From assembly GCA_019637875.1 (NCBI GenBank), contig JAHBUW010000021.1, forward strand, positions 1-47,333: 47,333 bases of DNA, in the 5' to 3' direction. The notes beneath the pieces are model-generated. The model was not told the origin of the DNA and did no database searches. It saw only the letters and a program-made list of their open reading frames with translations. Positions 1-8,603 of the stretch are shown one piece after another. Both the position numbers and the translations under genes were made by a program. The stretch is from Pseudobdellovibrionaceae bacterium (GTDB lineage: Bacteria; Bdellovibrionota; Bdellovibrionia; Bdellovibrionales; Bdellovibrionaceae). Positions within the stretch are counted from its first letter, which is position 1. The number at the start of each line of letters is the position of its first letter.

Positions 1-873
1 TGACTTCCTCGGTAAGACAGTGAGCGGATTGATCCACTTGCCATTTTTGATCAGTTCGAAATGAAGATGCGGTCCGGTCACGGCCCCCGTCGCACCCACG
101 CAGCCGAGGGGGGCGCCTTGGGCGACGCGGGCGCCACGGGCGGGGAGGCGGCAGCCGGGACTCAGGTGAAGATAGCGTGTTTTCGTTCCGTCGCCATGAT
201 TAATCGTGATCATATTTCCCGCGCCGCCGTTGCAGGAGCTGCGCCCATTGCGGCAACCGCCGGCGGAGACCTCGATGACGCCCGCTTTGGCCGCGCGAAC
301 CGTCGCTCCGTTGTTGCGTGAGATGTCCGTTCCACGATGAAGCTTAACCACGCCCTTGATCGGATGGCGTCGGTATCCGAAACCACTCCTCACCACTCCC
401 GAAACGGGCCAGATAAAGTTGGACTTTGAATTTGTCGCGCGGGCGATGGCTGAAAGATCCTCGGTGGCGCGGCGGGTGGCCGTGGCGGGCTCGGCGCAGT
501 TGGTGCATCCGACCCGTGCTTCGGTTCGGCTCTCACGGGGCTGGTCCGCTTCGACGGGTGTTTCGATGGGGGTGAAAAAACGGGCGTTTACCCATCCGGT
601 GCTCACCTGTTTGACCCCGTTGGGTGAACGCACGATCTGGACGCGGTACCAAGTTTCGCCGTTACGCAGTTTACGGGTACGCAGAACTTCGATCTCTTCA
701 TAGCGTTTCACTTCACCGAGAACCTCGTGACCCGTCCGGCCCGCGCCATTCCAGAAGCGCACATCGGTATGGTTGGTTTTCACCGTATGTCCCATCGCGT
801 TTTGGAACACGCCGAATCCCGCGATCACGATGAGGGCATGGAGCAGGATGTGGTCGTATTTCCGCAAGGCCAT
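1..873 (-). CDS. SH3b-like / M23 family murein peptidase, 3' end outside window
   Basis: This gene is read leftwards from an ATG at 873 and stays open for 291 codons to the window edge, so the C-terminus is missing. Residues 9-26 are a hydrophobic signal or anchor segment. Residues 30-100 look like an SH3b-type domain. A linker with a CTNC motif (residues 123-126) follows. The M23 (LytM) domain runs from about 155. Its metal and catalytic residues are visible: H179 and D183 in 'LHRGTD', H236 in 'RYLHLS', and H269/H271 in 'GPHLHFEL'. All M23 ligands are present, so an active zinc endopeptidase that cuts peptidoglycan cross-bridges in the periplasm is likely. It stands alone, downstream of and codirectional with the metal operon but about 100 bp from it. 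The family call is firm; the substrate is inferred from the family. Confidence 0.88.
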   Translation of the reverse strand, partial: MALRKYDHILLHALIVIAGFGVFQNAMGHTVKTNHTDVRFWNGAGRTGHEVLGEVKRYEEIEVLRTRKLRNGETWYRVQIVRSPNGVKQVSTGWVNARFFTPIETPVEADQPRESRTEARVGCTNCAEPATATRRATEDLSAIARATNSKSNFIWPVSGVVRSGFGYRRHPIKGVVKLHRGTDISRNNGATVRAAKAGVIEVSAGGCRNGRSSCNGGAGNMITINHGDGTKTRYLHLSPGCRLPARGARVAQGAPLGCVGATGAVTGPHLHFELIKNGKWINPLTVLPRKS

Positions 874-976
874 GGCCTATGGAATTGCAGACGGGGTGCC
901 AGATGTAACTCATTTGAAGGCGTTCCAATTTTCCTTGAAACGCCCAAATGTTTTTCGGGTGGCCAGCGTGGAAAGG

Positions 977-3184
977 CTATCGATCCTTGGTCCGCAGCAG
1001 CCGAAGCGCGTTCAATGTGACAAGGACGGAGGCGCCCAGATCGGCGGCCACCGCCAGCCAGAGGTTCGAGAGGCCGACGATCGCAAGGACCAGGAATGCG
1101 GCTTTGGTCGCGATCGCGAAGGCGATGTTGAACCGGATCACATTCAGTGCCCGTCGCCCCTGCTGAATCGCGCGGGGAAGTTGGGCGAGGTCGTCCTGCA
1201 TTAAGCTGATATCGGAGGTCTCGATCGCGGCATCCGTCCCGGCCGCTCCCATCGAGATGCCGACACTGGCGTTCGCCAAAGCCGGAGCGTCGTTGACTCC
1301 ATCGCCGACCATACCGACATAGGTGTAGCGGGCGGTGAGATTTTTGACGGCCTCCACCTTCGCTTCCGGAAGGAGATCTCCCTTTCCTTGATCGATCCCG
1401 GTCTGCGCGCAGATCGCGTCGACCGTCCTCTGATTGTCGCCGCTCAGAACGACGACATGCTGAATTCCGACCCGGTGAAGTTCCGCGATGGCCTCTTTCG
1501 CGTTCTTCTTGACGGTGTCACCGAGTCCGAAGATGGCCAAGACTTCGCCCGGTCGCCCGCCTTCGTTCAGCCGACCGAGGATCACGACGGACATGGATTG
1601 CTGTTCCAGGGAAATCAGATGGGCTTCAATCTGGGGATTGCATAAACCCAGCTCATGAGTCATGCGGTGATTGCCGACAAAGTAGGGGCGGCCATCGATA
1701 TGTCCCTGGGCCCCGCGGCCCGCAATGACACGATAGTCGGTGATTTCCTTCAGCGGCCCCCGTGGGCCGCCTTGATAAGCCATGACCGCCTTGGCGAGCG
1801 GATGCGAAGACAGACTTTCGAGGGCGTAAGCGAAGTGAAGGGCTTCGGTTTCGTCCTTTGCGCCATAAAGGCGGAAGCTTTGAACTTGGAACCGGCCTTC
1901 GGTGAGGGTTCCTGTTTTGTCGAGGGCCACGGCCTGGAGGCGTCCCAGAACTTCGAGGTACTTTCCGCCTTTGACCAAAACTCCGCGCCGCGCGAGGGAG
2001 GCCAGTGCGGAGACGACCGAAATGGGGGTCGCGAGAACTAATGCGCAGGGGCAAGCGATCACGAGTAGAACCAGCGCGCGGTAAAACCAAACATCGAACT
2101 CTCCACCCAGAATGAACGGGGGGACCGTGGCGACGAGCACGGCCACCAAGAACACGATCGGGGTGTAGATCCGCGCAAACCGGTCGACGAATCGTTCCGA
2201 TGGAGATTTCTGATCTTGGGCCTCCTCGATCAGACGCATGACTCTTGATATTTTTGTATCTTGGAAGGCCTTGGTCACCTGAACGGTCAGCCCGCCCTGC
2301 TCGTTGAGAGTGCCCGCGAAGACGCTGTCGCCGGGGCCTTTTTCGACGGGGACGGATTCTCCCGTGAGTGGGGCCTGATTCACGCTGGATGTGCCCTCAG
2401 TGACGGTTCCGTCTAGGGGGAAACTGTCTCCCGGGCGAACGATGATGAGGTCTCCGAGACCAACTTGCGCCACTGGCAGGGCCACGATCGCACCATCGCG
2501 TTTGACTTGCGCGATTTGGGGCGTCAGCTTCAGGACCGCGCGAATGGCTTGGCGTGCTCGGGCGACACTGAAAGCCTCAAGCAGTTCGGCCAGCGAGAAC
2601 AAAAACACGACGGTCGCGCCTTCCGAATACTCTTGGATGGCGAAGGCTCCCGCCGCCGCGATCGTCATCAAAAAGTTCATATCGAGGGATCTTTGTTTCA
2701 CCGCCCGTAGAGCTTTCGGAAACACGAGGGCCCCGCTGAGGGCCGTCGAGAGTCCGAAGACGGCGAAGGCCATCATGGGCGAGAGATTTTCACTCCAATC
2801 CAGAGCGAGTCCCGCGACCAAAAGAACTGCGGAGAGGGAGAGGAGGGCGATGCCTTTACGGTGGCTGACAAAAAATCCAGGCGCTTCGTTTTCGACCACG
2901 CGCACGCCGGTTTTTTCGATTTGCGCCCGGACCTGGTCTTCCCGAATTGACTTCGGGTATTGAACGGTCGCCGTGGACGCGATCAAATTGACCGCGACGG
3001 AGGTGATCCCCAATTCGGCGAGAGATTTGGTGATGGCGTTCACCTCGTCCGAGCAGTCCGCCCCCGAAATGTGAAAGACACTTTCGTTCTCGCCTTCCCG
3101 CGCGGCGCCGAGCGCCGGTGCGGGAGATTCCTCGGAATGGCAGTCGTGGCAATGCGAGGTGTGTGATCCTGGATGCGAACTCAT
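977..3184 (-). CDS. Heavy-metal P1B-type ATPase, Zn/Cd/Pb type
   Basis: This inner-membrane ATPase exports soft divalent cations from the cytoplasm. Visible motifs in order are a His/Cys-rich N-terminus (HTSHCHDCHSEES), a degenerate HMA domain, the actuator TGES, the membrane CPC motif that marks P1B-1/P1B-2 pumps ('CPCALVLATPISV'), the phosphorylation site DKTGTLTEG, the SSHPLA nucleotide-binding motif, and the hinge GDGVNDAPAL. The HMA has GADCS where GMxCxxC is usual, so only one cysteine of the pair remains. I chose the ATG at 3184, one base after the RND pump's stop codon and preceded by GGAAAGG. An ATG 36 bases further upstream would overlap the pump gene. Product is about 735 aa, normal for ZntA/CadA. 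It is the last gene of the metal operon, moving metal to the periplasm, where the RND system can take it over. Zn/Cd is the likely substrate; copper is not excluded. Confidence 0.93.
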   Translation of the reverse strand: MSSHPGSHTSHCHDCHSEESPAPALGAAREGENESVFHISGADCSDEVNAITKSLAELGITSVAVNLIASTATVQYPKSIREDQVRAQIEKTGVRVVENEAPGFFVSHRKGIALLSLSAVLLVAGLALDWSENLSPMMAFAVFGLSTALSGALVFPKALRAVKQRSLDMNFLMTIAAAGAFAIQEYSEGATVVFLFSLAELLEAFSVARARQAIRAVLKLTPQIAQVKRDGAIVALPVAQVGLGDLIIVRPGDSFPLDGTVTEGTSSVNQAPLTGESVPVEKGPGDSVFAGTLNEQGGLTVQVTKAFQDTKISRVMRLIEEAQDQKSPSERFVDRFARIYTPIVFLVAVLVATVPPFILGGEFDVWFYRALVLLVIACPCALVLATPISVVSALASLARRGVLVKGGKYLEVLGRLQAVALDKTGTLTEGRFQVQSFRLYGAKDETEALHFAYALESLSSHPLAKAVMAYQGGPRGPLKEITDYRVIAGRGAQGHIDGRPYFVGNHRMTHELGLCNPQIEAHLISLEQQSMSVVILGRLNEGGRPGEVLAIFGLGDTVKKNAKEAIAELHRVGIQHVVVLSGDNQRTVDAICAQTGIDQGKGDLLPEAKVEAVKNLTARYTYVGMVGDGVNDAPALANASVGISMGAAGTDAAIETSDISLMQDDLAQLPRAIQQGRRALNVIRFNIAFAIATKAAFLVLAIVGLSNLWLAVAADLGASVLVTLNALRLLRTKDR

Positions 3185-3185
3185 A

Positions 3186-6100
3186 TTAGTGGGCGACCTT
3201 TCCTTTGAAGCGATTCTCAAAAAGGGAGTAGAGGATTGGCAGTACGATCAGAGTCAAAAGCGTGGAGGAAACGATGCCGCCGATCACGACCGAGGCCAGC
3301 GGTCTTTGCACTTCCGCGCCGACGCCCGTGGAAAGCATCATCGGCAAGAAACCGAAAATGGCGACAAGGGCCGTCATCAAGACCGGGCGTAGTCGAATCA
3401 ATGTTCCGGTGAAGACGAGCTCTTTTCCCGTGTACCCATCCTGCTTGAGCTGGTTGAAATAGTTCACGAGCACGACCCCGTTCAACACCGCGATACCGGA
3501 AAGGGCGATGAAACCGACGCCGGCCGAGATGCTGAAGGGGAGCCCATTGAGCACCAGGCTGACGACGCCTCCGACGAGGGCGAACGGAACGCAGAGGAAG
3601 ATGAGAGCGGTCTGGCCCACGCTGCCGAAGGCCGCGTAGATCATCAAAAGCACCACGACCAATGAGATCGGCGTCAGAAGGAGCAGACGTGAACGCGCCT
3701 CCTGCAGATTTTTGAAGTTGCCTCCCCATTCGACGTAGTAACCCTGTGGCAGCTTCACTTCCTGCTCGACCCGTGCTCGCGCCTCTTGCACGAAACTCTC
3801 CGTGTCTCGACCACGCAAGTTGATGAGGACGGCGGAACGGCGGTTTGAGTCTTCCCGGTTGATGGACCCGAACGTTTCGCTGAATTCCGTTTGCGCGAGT
3901 TCCGCAAGCGGGGCGGTGACGTTCGTTCCGACAGCCACGGGCAGCCTTCGGATGGTTTCAAGATCCGAGCGTTCGTCTTCGGCGAGTCGTACCACGATCG
4001 GAAACTTCCGCTCTCCTTCGTAAAGGTATCCGGCCTCGCGGCCCCCAAGCGCGATGGCGATCGTGTCTAGAACGGCCACTTTGGGAGCTCCGTAGCGATC
4101 CATTCGCGTTTCGTCGGGCGTGACGCGCAGGACGGGACTCGTTCCCGCCAAATCGACTTCGACGTCGCCCGCGCCAGGCACCTTCGTCACGATGGTTTGA
4201 ATTTGCTTTGCTAGGTTCATATTCGTCTGCAAATCGGGCCCAAATACCTTCACCGCTACGTCCGCACGCGTCCCCTCGAGAAGTTCGTTGAAACGCATCT
4301 GGATGGGTTGGGAAGCGAGATAGTTTTGTCCGGGTAGCTCCTTTTCGAGTCGCGCGACGAGAGTGTTCACGAGGGACTCGTAACTGTGTTTGCCCGTTTC
4401 TTCGTGAGTGGGCCACTCTTTTCTTTCTTTGAGCATGATGTAAGTGTCCGAGACGTTCACGCCCATGGGGTCGGTGGCCACCTCGGATGTTCCGATCCGC
4501 GAGAACACGTTCTGAACCTCGGGGTACTGACGAATGATCCGTTCCGCCTTGACTTGGAACGCGATGGATTGATCCAAGCTAATATTGACGGGGCGGATCA
4601 TGTGGAAGGCGTAGGAGCCTTCGCTGAGTTGCGGCAAAAATTCCGCGCCCCGAGAGGCGAAAAGCGCGACTCCCACCATCACGGCCGCCACCGCGATCGA
4701 GAGCGTGGCGGCTTTGTACCTGAAAGTGGCCTCGAGAATCGGTTGATAAAGGCGCCGCACCCACTGCATCAGGCGGGGTTCGGATTCGTTGGCATGTCCT
4801 GAGAGCAGAAGCGAAGCCAGGGCCGGTGCGGTCGTAAAGGAAAGCACCAAGGCCGACGCAACGGCGATCGCGAATGTTGCCGCCATGGGGCCGAACATTT
4901 TTCCTTCGATACCGACGAGGCCGAAGATCGGCAGGAAAACGACCACGACGATGAGTTCGCCGAACCCGGCGGCGACCCGAACTTCGACGGCGGCGTCGTA
5001 AACGGCCTTCTGTAGCTCCTCTCGGCTCAACGGGCGACCGTATTTCTTCGCGAGGTCATTCACGTAGCGGACGCAGTTGTCGATCAAGATGACCGTTCCA
5101 TCGACGATGATTCCGAAGTCCAGCGCCCCGAGACTCATCAGGTTTCCCGAAATCCCAAGGGGTTTCATGATCAGAAAGGTCGCCATCAGAGAGAGGGGGA
5201 TCGTCACCGCCGTGATGAGGGCGGCGCGGACATTTCCGACCAACAGGAAGAGAATCACGATCACGAGCGTCGCACCCAACGCGAGATTGTGCTCGACCGT
5301 ACCGAGGGTCGCATTGACGAGGTTCGAGCGATTGTAGACCGTCGTCATCACGTACTCTTCGGGAAGGGATTTCGCGACTTCTTGCACCCGCGCTTCGACG
5401 CGGTTCGCGACGATTCTGCTGTTCTCGCCCAGCAGCATCATCACGGTTCCGAGAACGGTTTCGTTTCCGTTCACCGTCGCCGCACCGGTACGCAGCTCCT
5501 TGCCGAGTTTGATTTGTGCGATCTCCCCCAGCTTGATGATCTTGAACGAGTCGAGCTGTTTGACGGGGACGTTCGCGATATCGCTCGGACTTTTGAAGAG
5601 TCCTACGCCTTGAACGAGGAACTGCTCCGCGGTCTGTGAAATATAGCCGCCGCCGACATTTTTATTCGCTTTTTCGAGGGCGAGGGTGATGTCGTCGAAA
5701 TGAATCCCGTAGGTCACCATCTTCGCGAGATCGGGTTGGACGTGGTACTGACGCTCGAAGCCGCCGGTGGTGTTGATCTCGGCGATTCCCTCGACCGTCA
5801 TCAGTCGCGGTTTGACGTACCAGTCTTGCAAGGCCTTGACGTCCATCAACTGGCGGAGTCGCTCTTCGGGATCTTGTGCCGGATTTTTGACGTCCAGAGT
5901 GTATTGGTAGATTTCACCGAGGCCGGTTGAAATCGGCCCCAGGCGGGATTCAGCCCCTTCCGGCAAATCCCCGATCACGCTCTGTAGGCGCTCCGAGACC
6001 ATTTGACGAGCGCGGTAAATGTCGATCCCGTCTTTGAATACGATCGTCACTTGCGAGAGGCCGAAACGCGTGACGGAGCGGACCTGGGTTACGCCCGCGA

Positions 6101-6326
6101 TTCCGCGCATCGCGCTTTCGGTGGGAAACGTGATCGTCCGTTCGATCTCTTCGGGTGCAAGGCCGGCGATGCTGGTGTTGACCTGAACCTGATTGTTGGT
6201 GATGTCCGGGACCGCATCGATCGGAAGGTTCTGAAAGGCGACCAGACCGGCGATCGCCATCGCGAAGGTCAGCAGCAGAACAATCCCGCGGTTATAGACG
6301 GAAAAATGAATAATTTTGTTGATCAT
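3186..6326 (-). CDS. HME-family RND efflux permease (CzcA/CusA type)
   Basis: This is a proton-driven inner-membrane pump of about 1046 aa, the usual length for heavy-metal RND permeases. The start 'MINKIIHFSVYNRGIVLLL' gives the typical first transmembrane helix. The motif 'DFGIIVDGTVILIDN' in TM4 carries the two Asp of the proton relay; the third acidic position, usually Glu in CzcA, is Asp here. Two large periplasmic domains and 12 helices are apparent from the hydrophobicity of the translation. The start at 6326 is supported by AAGGATG eight bases upstream; a longer in-frame ATG at 6410 lies inside the previous gene. It is encoded between the small adaptor and the P-type ATPase. Export of Zn, Co, Cd or Cu/Ag is expected; the sequence alone does not settle which. 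Confidence 0.93.
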   Translation of the reverse strand: MINKIIHFSVYNRGIVLLLTFAMAIAGLVAFQNLPIDAVPDITNNQVQVNTSIAGLAPEEIERTITFPTESAMRGIAGVTQVRSVTRFGLSQVTIVFKDGIDIYRARQMVSERLQSVIGDLPEGAESRLGPISTGLGEIYQYTLDVKNPAQDPEERLRQLMDVKALQDWYVKPRLMTVEGIAEINTTGGFERQYHVQPDLAKMVTYGIHFDDITLALEKANKNVGGGYISQTAEQFLVQGVGLFKSPSDIANVPVKQLDSFKIIKLGEIAQIKLGKELRTGAATVNGNETVLGTVMMLLGENSRIVANRVEARVQEVAKSLPEEYVMTTVYNRSNLVNATLGTVEHNLALGATLVIVILFLLVGNVRAALITAVTIPLSLMATFLIMKPLGISGNLMSLGALDFGIIVDGTVILIDNCVRYVNDLAKKYGRPLSREELQKAVYDAAVEVRVAAGFGELIVVVVFLPIFGLVGIEGKMFGPMAATFAIAVASALVLSFTTAPALASLLLSGHANESEPRLMQWVRRLYQPILEATFRYKAATLSIAVAAVMVGVALFASRGAEFLPQLSEGSYAFHMIRPVNISLDQSIAFQVKAERIIRQYPEVQNVFSRIGTSEVATDPMGVNVSDTYIMLKERKEWPTHEETGKHSYESLVNTLVARLEKELPGQNYLASQPIQMRFNELLEGTRADVAVKVFGPDLQTNMNLAKQIQTIVTKVPGAGDVEVDLAGTSPVLRVTPDETRMDRYGAPKVAVLDTIAIALGGREAGYLYEGERKFPIVVRLAEDERSDLETIRRLPVAVGTNVTAPLAELAQTEFSETFGSINREDSNRRSAVLINLRGRDTESFVQEARARVEQEVKLPQGYYVEWGGNFKNLQEARSRLLLLTPISLVVVLLMIYAAFGSVGQTALIFLCVPFALVGGVVSLVLNGLPFSISAGVGFIALSGIAVLNGVVLVNYFNQLKQDGYTGKELVFTGTLIRLRPVLMTALVAIFGFLPMMLSTGVGAEVQRPLASVVIGGIVSSTLLTLIVLPILYSLFENRFKGKVAH

Positions 6327-6336
6327 AAGGTCATCC

Positions 6337-6810
6337 TTAGTGTGAGTGGCCTTCGGCCATGCCGCCGGTGGCGGCGAGTTCCGCGATCCGCACGAAGCCG
6401 AGTCCCGCAATCAGGATCTCGTCTCCGGGTCGCAAGTCCTTTGAAGAAACGCGAATCGTTTCGCCGGACTGGCTCGCAGGGGTGAAATCGATACGTTTGA
6501 TGAATCCCGCGCGTCGCCGATAGAGGCTCACTTCGCTGCCTGATCGGACGGTCGCCATTTTGGGCAGCGTCCAGGGACCGGCATCCTTCAGCACGATGGC
6601 CCGGATTTCGAAGTTTTTCTCGGCCTCTGGAGACAGTTTGAATCCGTCGTGATCGTCGATGGCGACAATCCCTTTCTCGGGGCCCACGTTTTCGGGCGTT
6701 TCGGAACGTTCTTCAGTGTGGTCGGGGCCGTGCTCATCGTGTTCATCCGCGCTCCAGGCCGGGGGCGTGATCAGCAGAAAGCAAACGAGAATCCAGATCT
6801 TGTTTTTCAT
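6337..6810 (-). CDS. Very short CzcB/CusB-like periplasmic adaptor
   Basis: This 157-aa exported protein has a signal peptide (residues 1-20, ending WSA) and an acidic His-rich stretch ('DEHDEHGPDHTEE'). The line 'FKLSPEAEKNFEIRAIVL' is typical of the region before the core of CzcB-type adaptors. The last 70 residues resemble the membrane-proximal beta domain ('LRPGDEILIAGLGFVRIAEL') with a terminal GHSH. The barrel-sandwich and alpha-hairpin domains of a normal 380-500 aa adaptor are absent. There is no internal stop or frame break, so it reads as a compact gene rather than debris. Its ATG overlaps the TolC-family stop codon by four bases, and the pump starts 10 bases after it. It may bridge pump and channel in a reduced form or act as a metal-binding cofactor. 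Relationship is moderately sure, function is inferred. Confidence 0.68.
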   Translation of the reverse strand: MKNKIWILVCFLLITPPAWSADEHDEHGPDHTEERSETPENVGPEKGIVAIDDHDGFKLSPEAEKNFEIRAIVLKDAGPWTLPKMATVRSGSEVSLYRRRAGFIKRIDFTPASQSGETIRVSSKDLRPGDEILIAGLGFVRIAELAATGGMAEGHSH

Positions 6811-8039
6811 GTTCCGACCTCCGGTAAGATGCCGTCGAGAATCTGCGCTTCCAGCAAACTGTCGATGGCGGTGGCCTCGCGCTCATTGCGGCTGCGCTCC
6901 AGTTCGAAATGCGTACGGTGTGACTCGATCACGAGGGCGCTTGGAATCATTCCGCGGCCGAAGAGTCGGTCCACCGCTTTGTGGCGCTTCTCCATGTCCT
7001 GGTGGCTCGGGCCTTCGTTCAGGGCCTTGACGGATTGGCGGTAAATCCGCGCCAATTCTTCGCGCTGAATTCCTTGCTCGCGAAGGCCGGTTTGGCGTCG
7101 ATTTTCTTGCAGCCGTAGGGCTGCTTGCGAGGCCGCTTTCGCGCCGCCATTCGTATTGAAAATGGGAAGGGGAAGGCTCAGGTTCATGCCGAAGAGTTGA
7201 TTGGAGCGATTCGCCTCTCGCTGCACTTTGACGCTCGGGCCGATCGCCAAAATGGGCCACGCTTCGCTGCGGGCCACGTCAAGGTCGGCTTGGGCTGCCG
7301 CGATCTCGGCATCGAAAAGTCGCGCTTGCGAGGACGGCGCGGGAGACGCTGGCCGTTTCATTTCGGGCCACGATTTCGGGGCGGGGGGGAGAAGGCGGCG
7401 CAAGTTTGGACCCGTCGTTCCGGCTTTGCTTCGGAAGAAGGCTTCGAGGCCCGCGATCTCGTCGGCGAGCGCGACGGCTTTGAACTGAAATTCGCCGTAG
7501 GCCGACTGAAACAGCGACAGGGACACCTCTTGCTCGGGATTGAGTCCGGGGCGTCGCGCGTACTGTGAAATCAGCTTCGCGTAGCTCTGCAGGGTCTCGT
7601 CGACGATCTCGATCTCGTGAGCCGTTTGCCGCAAACGATGCAGTCTGAGAATGGATTCGCGACGGAGTTCCGCGCGGGCGAGTTGATGGCGAAGTTCCGC
7701 GATCCGGACTTGGCTTTCCGCGACGGAGCGGCGCGCGGCGCGCCGCGCGCCGAGTTCAAGGGGGATCGCGAGGGAGAGATCGGTTTCGCTTTGGCGAGTG
7801 CCGTCGGCGTCCCCTTGAAAAGTCTCTGCGGAGAACTCGGGATTTTTCCATTGTTCGGCGGCGCCGATTTGTGCCTTGTTTCTTTCGACTTCAAGGCGGC
7901 TCGACTGCAGTTCGGCGGACTGTTCTTCGAGACATGCGAAGAGTTCATTGATGGATGTCGGGGATGGGCACTCCGCGCGTGCGGTCGATATTGCGCACGT
8001 GAGCGCGAGCAGTCCCGTCAGGGAAATAAGACGATTCAC
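6807..8039 (-). CDS. TolC-family outer-membrane efflux channel (CzcC type)
   Basis: This 410-aa protein has a signal peptide (MNRLISLTGLLALTCAISTA) followed by the paired long amphipathic helices typical of TolC/OEP proteins, as in 'RRESILRLHRLRQTAHEIEI' and the second-half 'FPLPIFNTNGGAKAAS'-like turn seen here as 'LPLPIFNTNGGAKAAS'. Length is normal for CzcC/CusC. It would form the outer-membrane duct for the RND pump encoded two genes downstream. The start is a GTG at 8039 with GAGG seven bases upstream. Its end overlaps the adaptor start by four bases, which suggests translational coupling. Confidence 0.88.
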   Translation of the reverse strand: MNRLISLTGLLALTCAISTARAECPSPTSINELFACLEEQSAELQSSRLEVERNKAQIGAAEQWKNPEFSAETFQGDADGTRQSETDLSLAIPLELGARRAARRSVAESQVRIAELRHQLARAELRRESILRLHRLRQTAHEIEIVDETLQSYAKLISQYARRPGLNPEQEVSLSLFQSAYGEFQFKAVALADEIAGLEAFFRSKAGTTGPNLRRLLPPAPKSWPEMKRPASPAPSSQARLFDAEIAAAQADLDVARSEAWPILAIGPSVKVQREANRSNQLFGMNLSLPLPIFNTNGGAKAASQAALRLQENRRQTGLREQGIQREELARIYRQSVKALNEGPSHQDMEKRHKAVDRLFGRGMIPSALVIESHRTHFELERSRNEREATAIDSLLEAQILDGILPEVGT

Positions 8040-8113
8040 GTCAACCTCGTTGGTGAGATGTAAGTTTAAATGGGCAAAGACGGCCGCTCACCGCGATCGC
8101 GGCGGGCTTAAAA

Positions 8114-8479
8114 CTAGGCGAGGCGAGGAGGACGACGTCGAGCTTCGAGATCCGGCGCCGCCAGGAGATGGCGTTCCGCAAAGCGATTGCTTTTCGCAAA
8201 ATGGACCATAAGGTTGCTGTCCGCTACGGGCGCTGACGTGAACAGACAGTGTCCGAAATGGGCATGCCCCGAATGGCAAGGGTCGCCGCAGGACTCTTGA
8301 TCGGTGGTCTGGGGGGACGCGGAGTGTTCGGTCAGAATGGATCCGGAACCGACGCATTCTTGCTGATGTGACAGGGAGACGTCCGCGTCATGGGGTTTGA
8401 CTTGAAGGGCACCGGAAATCAAAACCGTTCCCAACAGGGTCACGAGCATCAAAATGAGAAAACGCCCCAGTGCATTCAC
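8114..8479 (-). CDS. Small exported Cys/His-rich protein, CzcI-like position
   Basis: This is a 121-aa protein with an N-terminal hydrophobic segment (residues 6-25) and a putative metal-binding cluster 'CGDPCHSGHAHFGHC'. I do not recognise a precise family. Position and composition resemble CzcI, a small periplasmic His-rich protein encoded ahead of czcCBA operons in beta-proteobacteria. It is the first gene of the metal operon, 74 bp before the TolC-family gene. A GTG at 8479 is the likely start. No good ribosome-binding site is visible, and a promoter-like pair (8486-8514) would place transcription start almost on this codon, so a leaderless message is possible. A role in periplasmic metal sensing or buffering is inference. 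Confidence 0.6.
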   Translation of the reverse strand: MNALGRFLILMLVTLLGTVLISGALQVKPHDADVSLSHQQECVGSGSILTEHSASPQTTDQESCGDPCHSGHAHFGHCLFTSAPVADSNLMVHFAKSNRFAERHLLAAPDLEARRRPPRLA

Positions 8480-8485
8480 GCCTTC

Positions 8486-8514
8486 AATTTATCGGATCCC
8501 GTTGGAGTTGACAA
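8486..8514 (-). promoter_or_regulatory. Candidate promoter of the metal-export operon
   Basis: On the minus strand TTGTCA (8514-8509) and TAAATT (8491-8486) are separated by 17 bases, matching sigma-70 boxes at 5/6 and 4/6 positions. Initiation would fall near 8479, on the GTG of the first gene. No operator palindrome is seen around it. Confidence 0.35.
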
Positions 8515-8546
8515 GGGAAGCTTTGGCATCCCTCATGTCCGCGTTC

Positions 8547-8578
8547 GGAAGTCCCGGCCGACTCAGGCCGGGACTTCC
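8547..8578 (-). terminator. Perfect 13-bp inverted repeat downstream of katG
   Basis: GGAAGTCCCGGCC (8547-8559) and its exact reverse complement (8566-8578) flank a six-base loop. It lies 26 bp past the katG stop codon and about 65 bp ahead of the metal operon. No T-run follows on the katG-sense strand, so it is either a stem-only terminator or an mRNA 3'-end stabiliser. It insulates the two transcription units by position. Confidence 0.6.
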
Positions 8579-8603
8579 ATTCAGATAAGAAGGAAAATTC
8601 TCG

